64,000 nt of DNA from CAYNHZ01 sp964397445. Lineage in GTDB: Bacteria; Bacteroidota; Bacteroidia; Bacteroidales; UBA932. Positions 52,461-60,044 of this stretch are shown in pieces. How positions within the stretch are numbered: position 1 is the stretch's first letter; every line of letters starts with the position of its first letter. Made by a program: the position numbers and the translations under genes. The DNA is taken from positions 124,001 through 188,000 of the forward strand of contig CAYNHZ010000001.1 in NCBI GenBank assembly GCA_964397445.1. Direction: 5' to 3'. A model generated the notes under the pieces. That model searched no databases. It was given only the letters and a program-made list of their open reading frames with translations, and was not told where the DNA came from.

Positions 52461-53531
52461 GAGTGTTTGACTCTCTATAGAAGCCTGATGGATTAATTTG
52501 AATAACTTTTCAATATAGTTCTTGTCAAGATTTTTACTATCTGCAAGTTTAAGTACATTATTTAACACCTCATTCCACCTTGCAGTCTGTAAAATAGTGA
52601 TATTATGCTCCCTCTTTATATCCCCGATCCTACGCACCACATCCATTCTTAATGATAGAAGATCAACAAGATGAGAATCTAACCTATCAATTTCCCCCCT
52701 CATATCGTCAAGAATTGCAGAGATTTCACCATCCTCAACCCTTTCACTACGGATCCGAATAGTCTCCAATATATCTTTCAGTTGACAAGGGGTTATTTGT
52801 TGATTTGCATCACTTAGCGCACTATCCGGGGAGATATGCGACTCCACCATCAAACCATCAAAACCGAGATTAAGCGCCATATCTGATATCTCCTGAACAT
52901 ATTTGCGTCCCCCTCCGATATGACTTGGATCACTTAATATAGGGAGCTGTGGGAAACGCCTCCTCAGCTCTATCGGGATCTGCCAATAAGGGGAGTTTCT
53001 ATATCGCATCTTCTCATAAAAAGAGAAACCTCGATGAACAACCCCTATTTTACGAATATTGCAGTTATACACCCTCTCCACAGCACCTATCCACAACTCT
53101 AACTCAGGATTTGTGGGATTTTTAATCAAAACCGGAATATCGCACCCTTTTAACGATTGAGCAATCTCTTGCACAGCAAAAGGGTTTGCGGTAGTTCGTG
53201 CCCCAATCCATAAAGCATCTATATTATGCTTGAGGGCAAGATCTACGTGATTAGTGGTAGCAACTTCAATAATCACCTTCATCTTCAAATCTCTCTGCAC
53301 TTTATTAAGCCATAGCAAACCAACCTCTCCAACCCCCTCAAATGTGTTTGGGTGGGTACGGGGCTTCCATATACCTGCCCTAAAAACAGTCACCCCAATC
53401 TCTTTTAGAGCTGAGGCAGTATTCATTACAACTTCCTCACTCTCAGCACTACAAGGTCCTGAAATAACAACAGGTCTTTTCCCTTTCGGAAAAAGACCCC
53501 AATCATCAATAGGTGTTAATCCTTCCAACAT
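52431..53531 (-). CDS. Bifunctional DAHP synthase/chorismate mutase
   Basis: A 366-residue fusion. Residues 1-260 are a type I, KDO8P-synthase-like DAHP synthase (G-P-C-S-A-E-S, K-P-R-T, L-S-D-P-S-H-I-G-G-G), the first committed step of aromatic amino acid synthesis. Residues 275-366 are an AroQ-type chorismate mutase (R-x-x-I-D-x-L-D and L-L-S-L-R-M motifs), the branch to phenylalanine and tyrosine. The fused mutase often gives feedback control by prephenate. Other shikimate genes are absent from the window. It follows frr by 9 bp. Confidence 0.93.
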   Translation of the reverse strand: MLEGLTPIDDWGLFPKGKRPVVISGPCSAESEEVVMNTASALKEIGVTVFRAGIWKPRTHPNTFEGVGEVGLLWLNKVQRDLKMKVIIEVATTNHVDLALKHNIDALWIGARTTANPFAVQEIAQSLKGCDIPVLIKNPTNPELELWIGAVERVYNCNIRKIGVVHRGFSFYEKMRYRNSPYWQIPIELRRRFPQLPILSDPSHIGGGRKYVQEISDMALNLGFDGLMVESHISPDSALSDANQQITPCQLKDILETIRIRSERVEDGEISAILDDMRGEIDRLDSHLVDLLSLRMDVVRRIGDIKREHNITILQTARWNEVLNNVLKLADSKNLDKNYIEKLFKLIHQASIESQTLLEEVSDIDI

Positions 53532-53540
53532 ACTATAAGA

Positions 53541-54104
53541 TCAGACTGTAAGGATCTCTTTCTCCTTAACTGACAAGATAGTATCAATTTTCTTATTGAA
53601 ATTATCAACCTCTTTTTGGATAGTAGCCTCGGCATCTTTTGCCACATCTTCAGGAAGTCCCTCTTTTTGATCTTTTTTCAAAAGTTCGATAGCATCTCTT
53701 CTGGCATTTCTTATGGAGATCTTTGCAGATTCACCGGCTGTCTTAGCCTTCTTTACCAAATCTTTACGTCTGTCCTCTGTCAAAGGGGGAACATTGATCC
53801 TGATATGCTCACCATTATTTTGTGGGGTAAATCCCAAATTTGCATCCATAATAGCCTTCTCAATGACAGGGATAAGATTTTTCTCCCAAGGCTGGATAAG
53901 CATAGTCCTCGCATCAGGAACATTTATACTTGCCACCTGTGTTAAAGGTGTAGGTGAACCATAATAATTTACCAATAGGTTGTTAAAAACCGATGGGTTG
54001 GCCTTTCCTGCCCTAAAAGTCTTAAGATCTTCTTCAAGATAGATCACTGCATCCTCCATTTTTCTCAAAGCTGAAGCAATAGTTGCTTTTGAATTATCTT
54101 CCAT
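53541..54104 (-). CDS. frr: Ribosome recycling factor
   Basis: A 187-residue RRF that, with EF-G, splits post-termination ribosomes. The family segments F-R-A-G-K-A-N-P-S-V-F and A-R-T-M-L-I-Q-P-W are present, as is the C-terminal helix with E-x-T-I-Q-K-E-V-D. It lies 42 bp after pyrH, the classical pyrH-frr pairing. Confidence 0.97.
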   Translation of the reverse strand: MEDNSKATIASALRKMEDAVIYLEEDLKTFRAGKANPSVFNNLLVNYYGSPTPLTQVASINVPDARTMLIQPWEKNLIPVIEKAIMDANLGFTPQNNGEHIRINVPPLTEDRRKDLVKKAKTAGESAKISIRNARRDAIELLKKDQKEGLPEDVAKDAEATIQKEVDNFNKKIDTILSVKEKEILTV

Positions 54105-54146
54105 TGTTTTATCGTTTTAAATTCTCTTTATCTGTTTCATAAAAAT

Positions 54147-54851
54147 TTACTCCACTACCGTACCCACATCTTCCCCACTCAATAGTTTCTTTAGGTTTCC
54201 CCCTTTATTTACATCAAAAACTACTATCTTCATTTTATTATCCTTACATAAGGCAAATGCTGTACTATCCATAATTTTTAGATTATCACTAATAGCCTTA
54301 TCAAATGATAATTTTGAAAACTTCACCGCATCTGGATGTTTTTCCGGGTCTGCTGTGTAAACCCCATCAACCCTTGTCCCCTTTAACAAAGCGCAAGCCC
54401 CTATCTCACAAGCTCTAAGGGCAGCAGCGGAATCTGTCGTAAAAAAAGGGTTACCTGTTCCGCCTGCAATGATAGCCACTCCCCCATTATTTAATAGCTC
54501 TACCGCCTTATCTCTAACAAAATATTCAGCAACAGGCTTCATCGGAGTAGAGGTAAAAACCTCGCATTGAACCCCTTCACTTTTTATAGCCATAGCCAAT
54601 CCCAAACTGTTGATAACAGTGGCAAGCATCCCCATCTGATCTCCCCTGACTCTGTCAAATCCCTTTCCGACACCTGACAAACCCCTAAAAATATTACCAC
54701 CACCTACAACAATAGCTACTTGCACCCCACCTTTAACAACCTCTGCAATCTCCCTTGCATATTTGGACAATACGGTTTCATCTATTCCAATCCCTTTTTC
54801 ACCTCCGAGACTTTCTCCGCTCAATTTTAGTAATATCCTCTTATATAACAT
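54147..54851 (-). CDS. pyrH: UMP kinase
   Basis: A 234-residue hexameric-type UMP kinase. It begins R-I-L-L-K-L-S-G-E-S-L, has the V-V-G-G-G-N-I-F-R-G loop (about residue 50) and the G-G-T-G-N-P-F-F-T-T-D-S-A-A-A motif (about 130). It converts UMP to UDP for RNA and cell-wall precursors. It is the first gene of the pyrH-frr-DAHP synthase run and has its own promoter box. Confidence 0.97.
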   Translation of the reverse strand: MLYKRILLKLSGESLGGEKGIGIDETVLSKYAREIAEVVKGGVQVAIVVGGGNIFRGLSGVGKGFDRVRGDQMGMLATVINSLGLAMAIKSEGVQCEVFTSTPMKPVAEYFVRDKAVELLNNGGVAIIAGGTGNPFFTTDSAAALRACEIGACALLKGTRVDGVYTADPEKHPDAVKFSKLSFDKAISDNLKIMDSTAFALCKDNKMKIVVFDVNKGGNLKKLLSGEDVGTVVE

Positions 54852-54891
54852 ATTATAAGCTTTATTATTATTTTAAAATTAAAGTAATTAA

Positions 54892-54899
54892 CAAAAGTA
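54892..54899 (-). promoter_or_regulatory. -7 promoter element of pyrH
   Basis: TACTTTTG on the minus strand (exact TAnnTTTG), 40 bp before the pyrH ATG. CTTG (a one-mismatch -33 element) lies 20 bp upstream at 54920-54923. Confidence 0.55.
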
Positions 54900-54931
54900 G
54901 CCAAAGATTATGAAATTTACAAGCAAGGATA

Positions 54932-54939
54932 TATCTTTG
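54932..54939 (+). promoter_or_regulatory. -7 promoter element of sdhC
   Basis: TATCTTTG, an exact TAnnTTTG match, 23 bp before the sdhC ATG. Confidence 0.5.
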
Positions 54940-54962
54940 CAGTTCATTTTAAAAAAAAAGAT

Positions 54963-55634
54963 ATGGCAAATATATTGAATACATCAATCGGGAAAAAACT
55001 CATTATGAGTATAACAGGTTTATTTCTAATCCTTTTCCTACTTGTTCACCTTACGATAAACTCATTATCTCTGATAAGTGAAGAGGCATTTAAAGCCGGA
55101 TGCGACTTTATGGCACTCCCCTTTGTATCAGTTATGGTGCCGATATTGGCAGCGGGCTTCGTTATTCATATTATCTACGCATTTTATCTTTCTATTACCA
55201 ACCTTAAAGCTCGCGGAAAAGAGAGATATGCTATCTCCCATAAAGGAGAGGCCGACTCTTGGGCTGCAAAGAATATGCTTGTGCTCGGCATCATCGTTTT
55301 AGGTTGTCTCGCATTGCACTTTACAGATTTCTGGGCAGAGATGCAATTGAAACAATTCCAAGGAGTACCTCACGACCAATTAGCAGATCCAAACGTACTT
55401 ATGTATAACACATTTGGCTCTTATATAATTACAGTATTATATTTGGCTTGGTTTACTGCACTTTGGTTTCACCTAACACATGGATTTTGGAGTGCTTTCC
55501 AAAGCATCGGATGGAACAATCAGATCTGGATCAAACGTTGGAAAGTTATCTCATATATCTTCGCTACAATCATCAGCGGTGGATTTGCAATTATAGCAAT
55601 TGCTGCTTGTCTAAGGGCAAACGGCATACTCTAA
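54963..55634 (+). CDS. sdhC: Succinate dehydrogenase/fumarate reductase cytochrome b subunit
   Basis: A 223-residue five-helix membrane subunit of the Bacteroidota/Wolinella type that anchors the flavoprotein and iron-sulfur subunits and carries heme b. Histidines in H-L-T-I-N, H-I-I-Y-A, H-F-T-D-F and W-F-H-L-T-H-G-F-W are candidate heme ligands. Start and length are normal. The expected sdhA and sdhB genes do not follow: the next gene is hemW on the other strand, overlapping the stop by 4 bp. Confidence 0.92.
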   Translation: MANILNTSIGKKLIMSITGLFLILFLLVHLTINSLSLISEEAFKAGCDFMALPFVSVMVPILAAGFVIHIIYAFYLSITNLKARGKERYAISHKGEADSWAAKNMLVLGIIVLGCLALHFTDFWAEMQLKQFQGVPHDQLADPNVLMYNTFGSYIITVLYLAWFTALWFHLTHGFWSAFQSIGWNNQIWIKRWKVISYIFATIISGGFAIIAIAACLRANGIL

Positions 55635-56764
55635 TCAGTTAATAATTCTCTTATTATATATTCCGAGATGAATAATTTTTCTCTCGGAATATTTATTTTA
55701 TCTCCATTCATATTAAGCAAGCCCCTATCTGCGAGTTGAATCGCCCTCTTTCGGATGCCCCCCCGATACCTGCTTTCTATCTCATTCAGATCAAAACCCT
55801 CTACCTTCCTCAGCCCAAGCATAACAACTTCATCTAAAATATTCTCATCAGACAACTTTTCATTAAGGGTAATATCCTCAATATTTGTAAAATAATTATC
55901 AATTTTAGATGGATTCCAACTCCTAACTCTTCCGCTAAAAGAGTGAGCTGAAGCACCGAATCCGATATAAGGTTTTCTGTCCCAATATGCACTATTGTGT
56001 TTCGACTTAAAACCAAGCATAGCAAAATTAGAGATCTCATATTGATAATAGCCACCACTTTCACACCTCTCCTGCAACAATGAATACTCGGCACAACAAA
56101 TATCTTGATCAGGTTCAACATATTTGCCGGCTCTATATAATTGGTTCAATTTGCTCCCCCCTTCTAAACTCATTTGGTAGGCAGATATATGATTGGGTCT
56201 AAGATTAATGGCACAATTAATATCACTACCCCAAATACCCAATAACTCCTCATCGCTAAGATTATCCGGTCGATACCCGAATATTAGATCAATTGAGATG
56301 TTTCCAACCCCCTCAGATCGTAATATATTAAACGCACTCTTCCCCTCCTCTGAGGTGTGTCTTCTATTCATCCATTTGAGCGACCTGTCGTCAAATGATT
56401 GAATCCCCATACTGACACGATTGACCCCAAAAGAGAGTAATTTTTGAACATACTTTCCATTGATATCATCGGGGTTAACCTCAATAGTAAACTCTTGTAA
56501 ATGTTTTGAGAGATCCTCTCCATCAAAATAAATCTCAGATATTTTTTCCACAATCATCTTTATATAAGATGGTTGTAGAAGAGATGGCGTGCCTCCGCCT
56601 ATGTATAAAGTATCCGGGTGTTGAATGAAATTTTTTCTACTATCAATCTCTTTGAGTAGAGTGGATATATACCGCTCTATTTTCCCCACACTCTTTACCG
56701 AGTAAAAATCACAATATGTGCAAAATGAGGAGCAAAAAGGGATGTGAATATAAATGCCTGACAC
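55631..56764 (-). CDS. hemW: Radical SAM heme chaperone HemW
   Basis: A 377-residue radical SAM protein of the HemN/HemW family. The cluster motif is C-S-S-F-C-T-Y-C (CxxxCxxC) near residue 11, followed by G-G-G-T-P-S and the C-terminal HemN domain. Lack of the coproporphyrinogen oxidase N-terminal region favours HemW, a heme-binding chaperone. It abuts the upstream coiled-coil protein gene with no gap. Its stop overlaps the convergent sdhC stop by 4 bp; a functional link between a heme chaperone and a heme b subunit is tempting but unproven. Confidence 0.9.
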   Translation of the reverse strand: MSGIYIHIPFCSSFCTYCDFYSVKSVGKIERYISTLLKEIDSRKNFIQHPDTLYIGGGTPSLLQPSYIKMIVEKISEIYFDGEDLSKHLQEFTIEVNPDDINGKYVQKLLSFGVNRVSMGIQSFDDRSLKWMNRRHTSEEGKSAFNILRSEGVGNISIDLIFGYRPDNLSDEELLGIWGSDINCAINLRPNHISAYQMSLEGGSKLNQLYRAGKYVEPDQDICCAEYSLLQERCESGGYYQYEISNFAMLGFKSKHNSAYWDRKPYIGFGASAHSFSGRVRSWNPSKIDNYFTNIEDITLNEKLSDENILDEVVMLGLRKVEGFDLNEIESRYRGGIRKRAIQLADRGLLNMNGDKINIPREKLFISEYIIRELLTD

Positions 56765-57628
56765 CTATTTAAGCAAAATATCAGCTGTTCCGAGATGTCC
56801 TTCCGAAGTATAAGCATCTACCGTATAAACTCCTTTCACAAAATTTTGTTCGAAATATATACAAATCTCAACCTCAGCTCCTTGATAGTCCACCTCACGT
56901 GACTCAGAATAGATCATCTTCTCTCCATTCATCTCAAAAACTCTCTGTTGGTTAGAAGTTATGAGTATTCCGTCCGGTCCTTTAACTCTGATATATACAC
57001 GCATCGGCCCCCTCTTTGCTATTGAATTTTCGATAAGATTCAGGCAAGTTTTCAATTTACTGGTACGACTACTTCTATCGGTAATCTTATTGGATGAATT
57101 TATAGCAACTATATTCATTCCACGCCCCTTTATAACAGCCCCTTTTTCGACTTGCTTAGCGTATTCATCAGTAGTTTTACTCAACTGATCATATTGTTTC
57201 TTAGACTCTTGTGCCTGCTCTCTTGCCACAGCTGCATCCTTTCTCAATTCAATATTAAGGGTGTTTAGAGAGTCAATTTGAACAATATAGTGACGCATAA
57301 CGCTACGCAATGTACCTAATTCCTTCTCATATTGCCTCAATTTATACCTGTTTGCAGCATCTGTCTTTTTCACCCTCTCCAATAATTGATCTACTTTCTC
57401 ACGTTCTCTATCAAGCTGAACATTAAGACTATCATTATTTGAAGATAGTGTCGAATAATCATTCTGCAAAGAGACCATCTGCTCAGTTAACTGATTTTTC
57501 TCAACTGTGAGGTCATCAATCAAAGACTGCCTATCAATCCAAATATAGGCTAATACTCCTGCCAAAATCACAGCTACTACCGACAATACTATTACGGTAA
57601 TTTTAAAAGGGTTTTTTGTCTCTTCCAT
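56765..57628 (-). CDS. Membrane-anchored coiled-coil protein of unknown function
   Basis: A 287-residue protein with one transmembrane helix (about 10-31) and a long coiled coil (about 38-170) rich in Leu, Gln, Asp and Glu, followed by a beta-rich globular C-terminal domain (about 175-287). No enzymatic motif is seen. The layout resembles conserved Bacteroidota envelope proteins without assigned function. It is directly upstream of hemW and has its own -7 box. Confidence 0.72.
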   Translation of the reverse strand: MEETKNPFKITVIVLSVVAVILAGVLAYIWIDRQSLIDDLTVEKNQLTEQMVSLQNDYSTLSSNNDSLNVQLDREREKVDQLLERVKKTDAANRYKLRQYEKELGTLRSVMRHYIVQIDSLNTLNIELRKDAAVAREQAQESKKQYDQLSKTTDEYAKQVEKGAVIKGRGMNIVAINSSNKITDRSSRTSKLKTCLNLIENSIAKRGPMRVYIRVKGPDGILITSNQQRVFEMNGEKMIYSESREVDYQGAEVEICIYFEQNFVKGVYTVDAYTSEGHLGTADILLK

Positions 57629-57654
57629 AAATCTTTTTTATATTATTGTTTGCG

Positions 57655-57662
57655 CAAATATA
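57655..57662 (-). promoter_or_regulatory. -7 promoter element of the coiled-coil protein-hemW unit
   Basis: TATATTTG on the minus strand (exact TAnnTTTG), 26 bp before the ATG at 57628. Confidence 0.5.
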
Positions 57663-57700
57663 ACGATATTAAAGAAAAGAGGATATATTTATAATAAAAA

Positions 57701-58696
57701 TCAATTTTGAATCATTGACTTTATTTTCCATTTTAGTAATCTGTCTTGTTTAATAATCGGAGCAAGCGCCAACTCACCTGTTTTACCTATCTGTTTTTTG
57801 AGTGCTTTAAACTCTTTAATTTTCTGATTTATTGTATCATCCTTTGGAATATTCATACCAACTTCAGCAAGCATCATATTGCGTTTGCATAGCAGTGACA
57901 ACTCAAGATAAACCCTTATATAACAATACATATCTAAGAAAATTTCGGGGGAAAATTGTTCACGAATAGTCATCATATATTTTCCCATTCGAGAGTCGGT
58001 AAACTCCCCTTTTTGCATAATTTTCAAAAGCTCCACCTCCGAGACCATCTCTACCTCAAGCCATTTGCCTATACTATTTTCATTATGAAATATCAGTATA
58101 ATAATCCACATCGTAACCCCTACTACTATAATAACAAGTGAAAGATATGGAGGAAGTAGCAAGGCATTATAAAGAGAGTGGAGAATCATAGCGGGAATCA
58201 GAGCCAAAATATAGTATCGCAATGTGTGGTGGGTACGAAGTGATGTCCAACTCAAAATGGCAGCTGTCCCTGCAACAGCTCCACAATGCATTATGGCTGT
58301 TCCAACACCACGTATGATGGCTGTTCCTAAACTCATATCGGATAGTGAAGAGACATACTTGATGTTTTCAAAAAAGGCAAAGCCGGCTCCGACAGCCACT
58401 CCATAAATAAGGGCATCGATAAAAAAAGCCGACCTATTACTTTTTATTAGGAACAAGACAAAAAGTCCCTTTAAAAACTCCTCGAAAATAGGAGCAACAA
58501 GCAATTTTATCGGGATAAACTTACTTATCCAACCACCGCAAAAATAGGAGATAACCACACATATTCCTCCCCAAAAGAAAGCAAGAATCAGATAGCGTTT
58601 CTTTAACAAGGAGAAACTATCGAGCCATATCAGTGCAAGTATAAATATAATTACCGGTAACAATGACACGATATATAAAGGAATAAGAGAATTCAT
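57701..58696 (-). CDS. PrsW-family intramembrane protease
   Basis: A 331-residue protein with about eight membrane helices in its first 215 residues and a soluble helical tail. It carries the family's glutamate and histidine motifs: E-E-F-L-K (about residue 91), F-F-E-N (about 125) and H-S-L-Y-N (about 190). PrsW proteases perform site-1 cleavage of membrane anti-sigma factors in Bacillus; the target here is unknown. The cytoplasmic tail of about 110 residues is longer than in PrsW. It is transcribed alone, divergent from a hypothetical gene. Confidence 0.85.
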   Translation of the reverse strand: MNSLIPLYIVSLLPVIIFILALIWLDSFSLLKKRYLILAFFWGGICVVISYFCGGWISKFIPIKLLVAPIFEEFLKGLFVLFLIKSNRSAFFIDALIYGVAVGAGFAFFENIKYVSSLSDMSLGTAIIRGVGTAIMHCGAVAGTAAILSWTSLRTHHTLRYYILALIPAMILHSLYNALLLPPYLSLVIIVVGVTMWIIILIFHNENSIGKWLEVEMVSEVELLKIMQKGEFTDSRMGKYMMTIREQFSPEIFLDMYCYIRVYLELSLLCKRNMMLAEVGMNIPKDDTINQKIKEFKALKKQIGKTGELALAPIIKQDRLLKWKIKSMIQN

Positions 58697-58760
58697 ACAG
58701 TATTAATTGCTAAAACCGAAGTAAAGATAACACAATTAATATATTTCGTATTAATTTTTA

Positions 58761-58768
58761 TACCTTTG
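58761..58768 (+). promoter_or_regulatory. -7 promoter element of the two-TM hypothetical gene
   Basis: TACCTTTG, an exact TAnnTTTG match, 17 bp before the ATG at 58786. Confidence 0.5.
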
Positions 58769-58785
58769 CACCAAAAGTATACATT

Positions 58786-59274
58786 ATGAGGTACATTATT
58801 CGTTCAATAAAATATCTGCTTTGGCTCATTGTTTTATGCTCCCTACTAATCATCGTTCTTGTCCTTACTACCAAGAACATTCCACTCTCAAAAGTGTTTG
58901 ACCCAGAAGTGGGACTGTTTATCCAAGAGGGTGCTGCCTGGAAAATGATAGCATTTTTCTTTGCAATTGCTGCAATATATCCTGCTATCTCATTTGTGAA
59001 GAAAGAGGCATTTATCAATGGCACATTTGAGAGCAATAAAGAGAAAATCGAAAAAGTTTTGGATGATCTCGGATATGTTTTAGTTAGTGAAAATGAGGAG
59101 AGTATAACATACAGAATTGCTAAGCCTTTTACAAGATTTATGAGAATGTATGAAGATAAAGTCACCATCACAAAAGGGGACTCTCCACTCATCATAAATG
59201 GATTTAGAAAAGATATTTATAGGATAGCAAGGGGTATAGAATATGCTACAAGAGGGGAAGAATCCGATAACTAA
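58786..59274 (+). CDS. Conserved hypothetical two-TM protein
   Basis: A 162-residue protein with two transmembrane helices (about 9-30 and 50-68) and a cytoplasmic C-terminal alpha-beta domain of about 90 residues. I do not recognise a named family. It lies 6 bp upstream of the DUF2007 gene and is probably co-transcribed with it. Confidence 0.7.
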   Translation: MRYIIRSIKYLLWLIVLCSLLIIVLVLTTKNIPLSKVFDPEVGLFIQEGAAWKMIAFFFAIAAIYPAISFVKKEAFINGTFESNKEKIEKVLDDLGYVLVSENEESITYRIAKPFTRFMRMYEDKVTITKGDSPLIINGFRKDIYRIARGIEYATRGEESDN

Positions 59275-59280
59275 ATAAAT

Positions 59281-59499
59281 ATGAAAGTTCTTAAAAAATA
59301 CGACAATTCATTCTCAGCACGACTTGCTCAGGGAATGCTTGAAGATAGCGGAATAAAGGCTTTTATTCTAAACGAAAATCTTGCCTACTCTACAGCCGCT
59401 ATAAACACCGACCTTCTCTCTATTGAGTTGGTGGTTGATGAGGAGGACTATGATGAGGCTAAAAGATTGTTGGAAGAGACAGCCTCAAGAGCATTATAG
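59281..59499 (+). CDS. DUF2007 small signal-transducing-like protein
   Basis: A 72-residue protein with the DUF2007 pattern: a beta-alpha-beta fold with F-S-A-R-L-A-Q-G-M-L-E-D-S-G-I, a central hydrophobic strand, and V-D-E-E-D-Y-D-E-A-K-R-L-L at the end. The family is ferredoxin-like and sometimes called putative signal transducer; no function is established. Its last 52 bp overlap the end of the convergent DUF3109 gene. Confidence 0.85.
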   Translation: MKVLKKYDNSFSARLAQGMLEDSGIKAFILNENLAYSTAAINTDLLSIELVVDEEDYDEAKRLLEETASRAL

Positions 59500-60044
59500 A
59501 ACTCAATACCAAAATGGTGTATCAACGGTTGCTTTAAAAATTGAAAAACCGGAACACCCTCTTCCCTCCCTTTTTTAAATGCGTCTGCACAAATATGCCA
59601 CTTATGAAGATTAAGGGCTGTCTTTCCGCTTGTCAGTTTTGATATTCTAATAGGATAAAGCCAACAAGAGATGGGTTTTCTAAAATCTGTCTTTCCACTT
59701 ATAAACCCCCTCTCAAATGCACAAAAACAATTTTCATTCTCGTCAAATAATGTATAGACACACTCTCCCGAGCCCCCTACAAGAGGGGTAACAATATCAC
59801 CATCTGTATCTATATTGAAAAACCCACCCTTCTCAATAATGGCCATATTTTGTGGTTTTAACATCTTAGAACACACTTTATAACTCTTCTCAATATCCTC
59901 ACACTCATATTCTTCGAGCGGAGCACCACTATCTCCGATGATACAACAACATCCTTTACATTTTGAATAATCACAAGAAAAATACTCCGTTATAATCTCA
60001 GAAGAGACTAAAATATCACCTATTTCTATAATCGTCGTCATCAT
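59448..60044 (-). CDS. DUF3109 cysteine-cluster protein
   Basis: A 198-residue protein of the DUF3109 family. The N-terminal cluster C-D-Y-S-K-C-K-G-C-C-C (about residues 24-34) and later cysteines (about 58, 96, 109, 128 and 153) suggest binding of zinc or an iron-sulfur cluster, as in the related YkgJ family. The role is unknown. It abuts the M16-like gene upstream with no gap, suggesting one transcript, and overlaps the DUF2007 gene by 52 bp at its 3' end. Confidence 0.82.
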   Translation of the reverse strand: MMTTIIEIGDILVSSEIITEYFSCDYSKCKGCCCIIGDSGAPLEEYECEDIEKSYKVCSKMLKPQNMAIIEKGGFFNIDTDGDIVTPLVGGSGECVYTLFDENENCFCAFERGFISGKTDFRKPISCWLYPIRISKLTSGKTALNLHKWHICADAFKKGREEGVPVFQFLKQPLIHHFGIEFYNALEAVSSNNLLASS

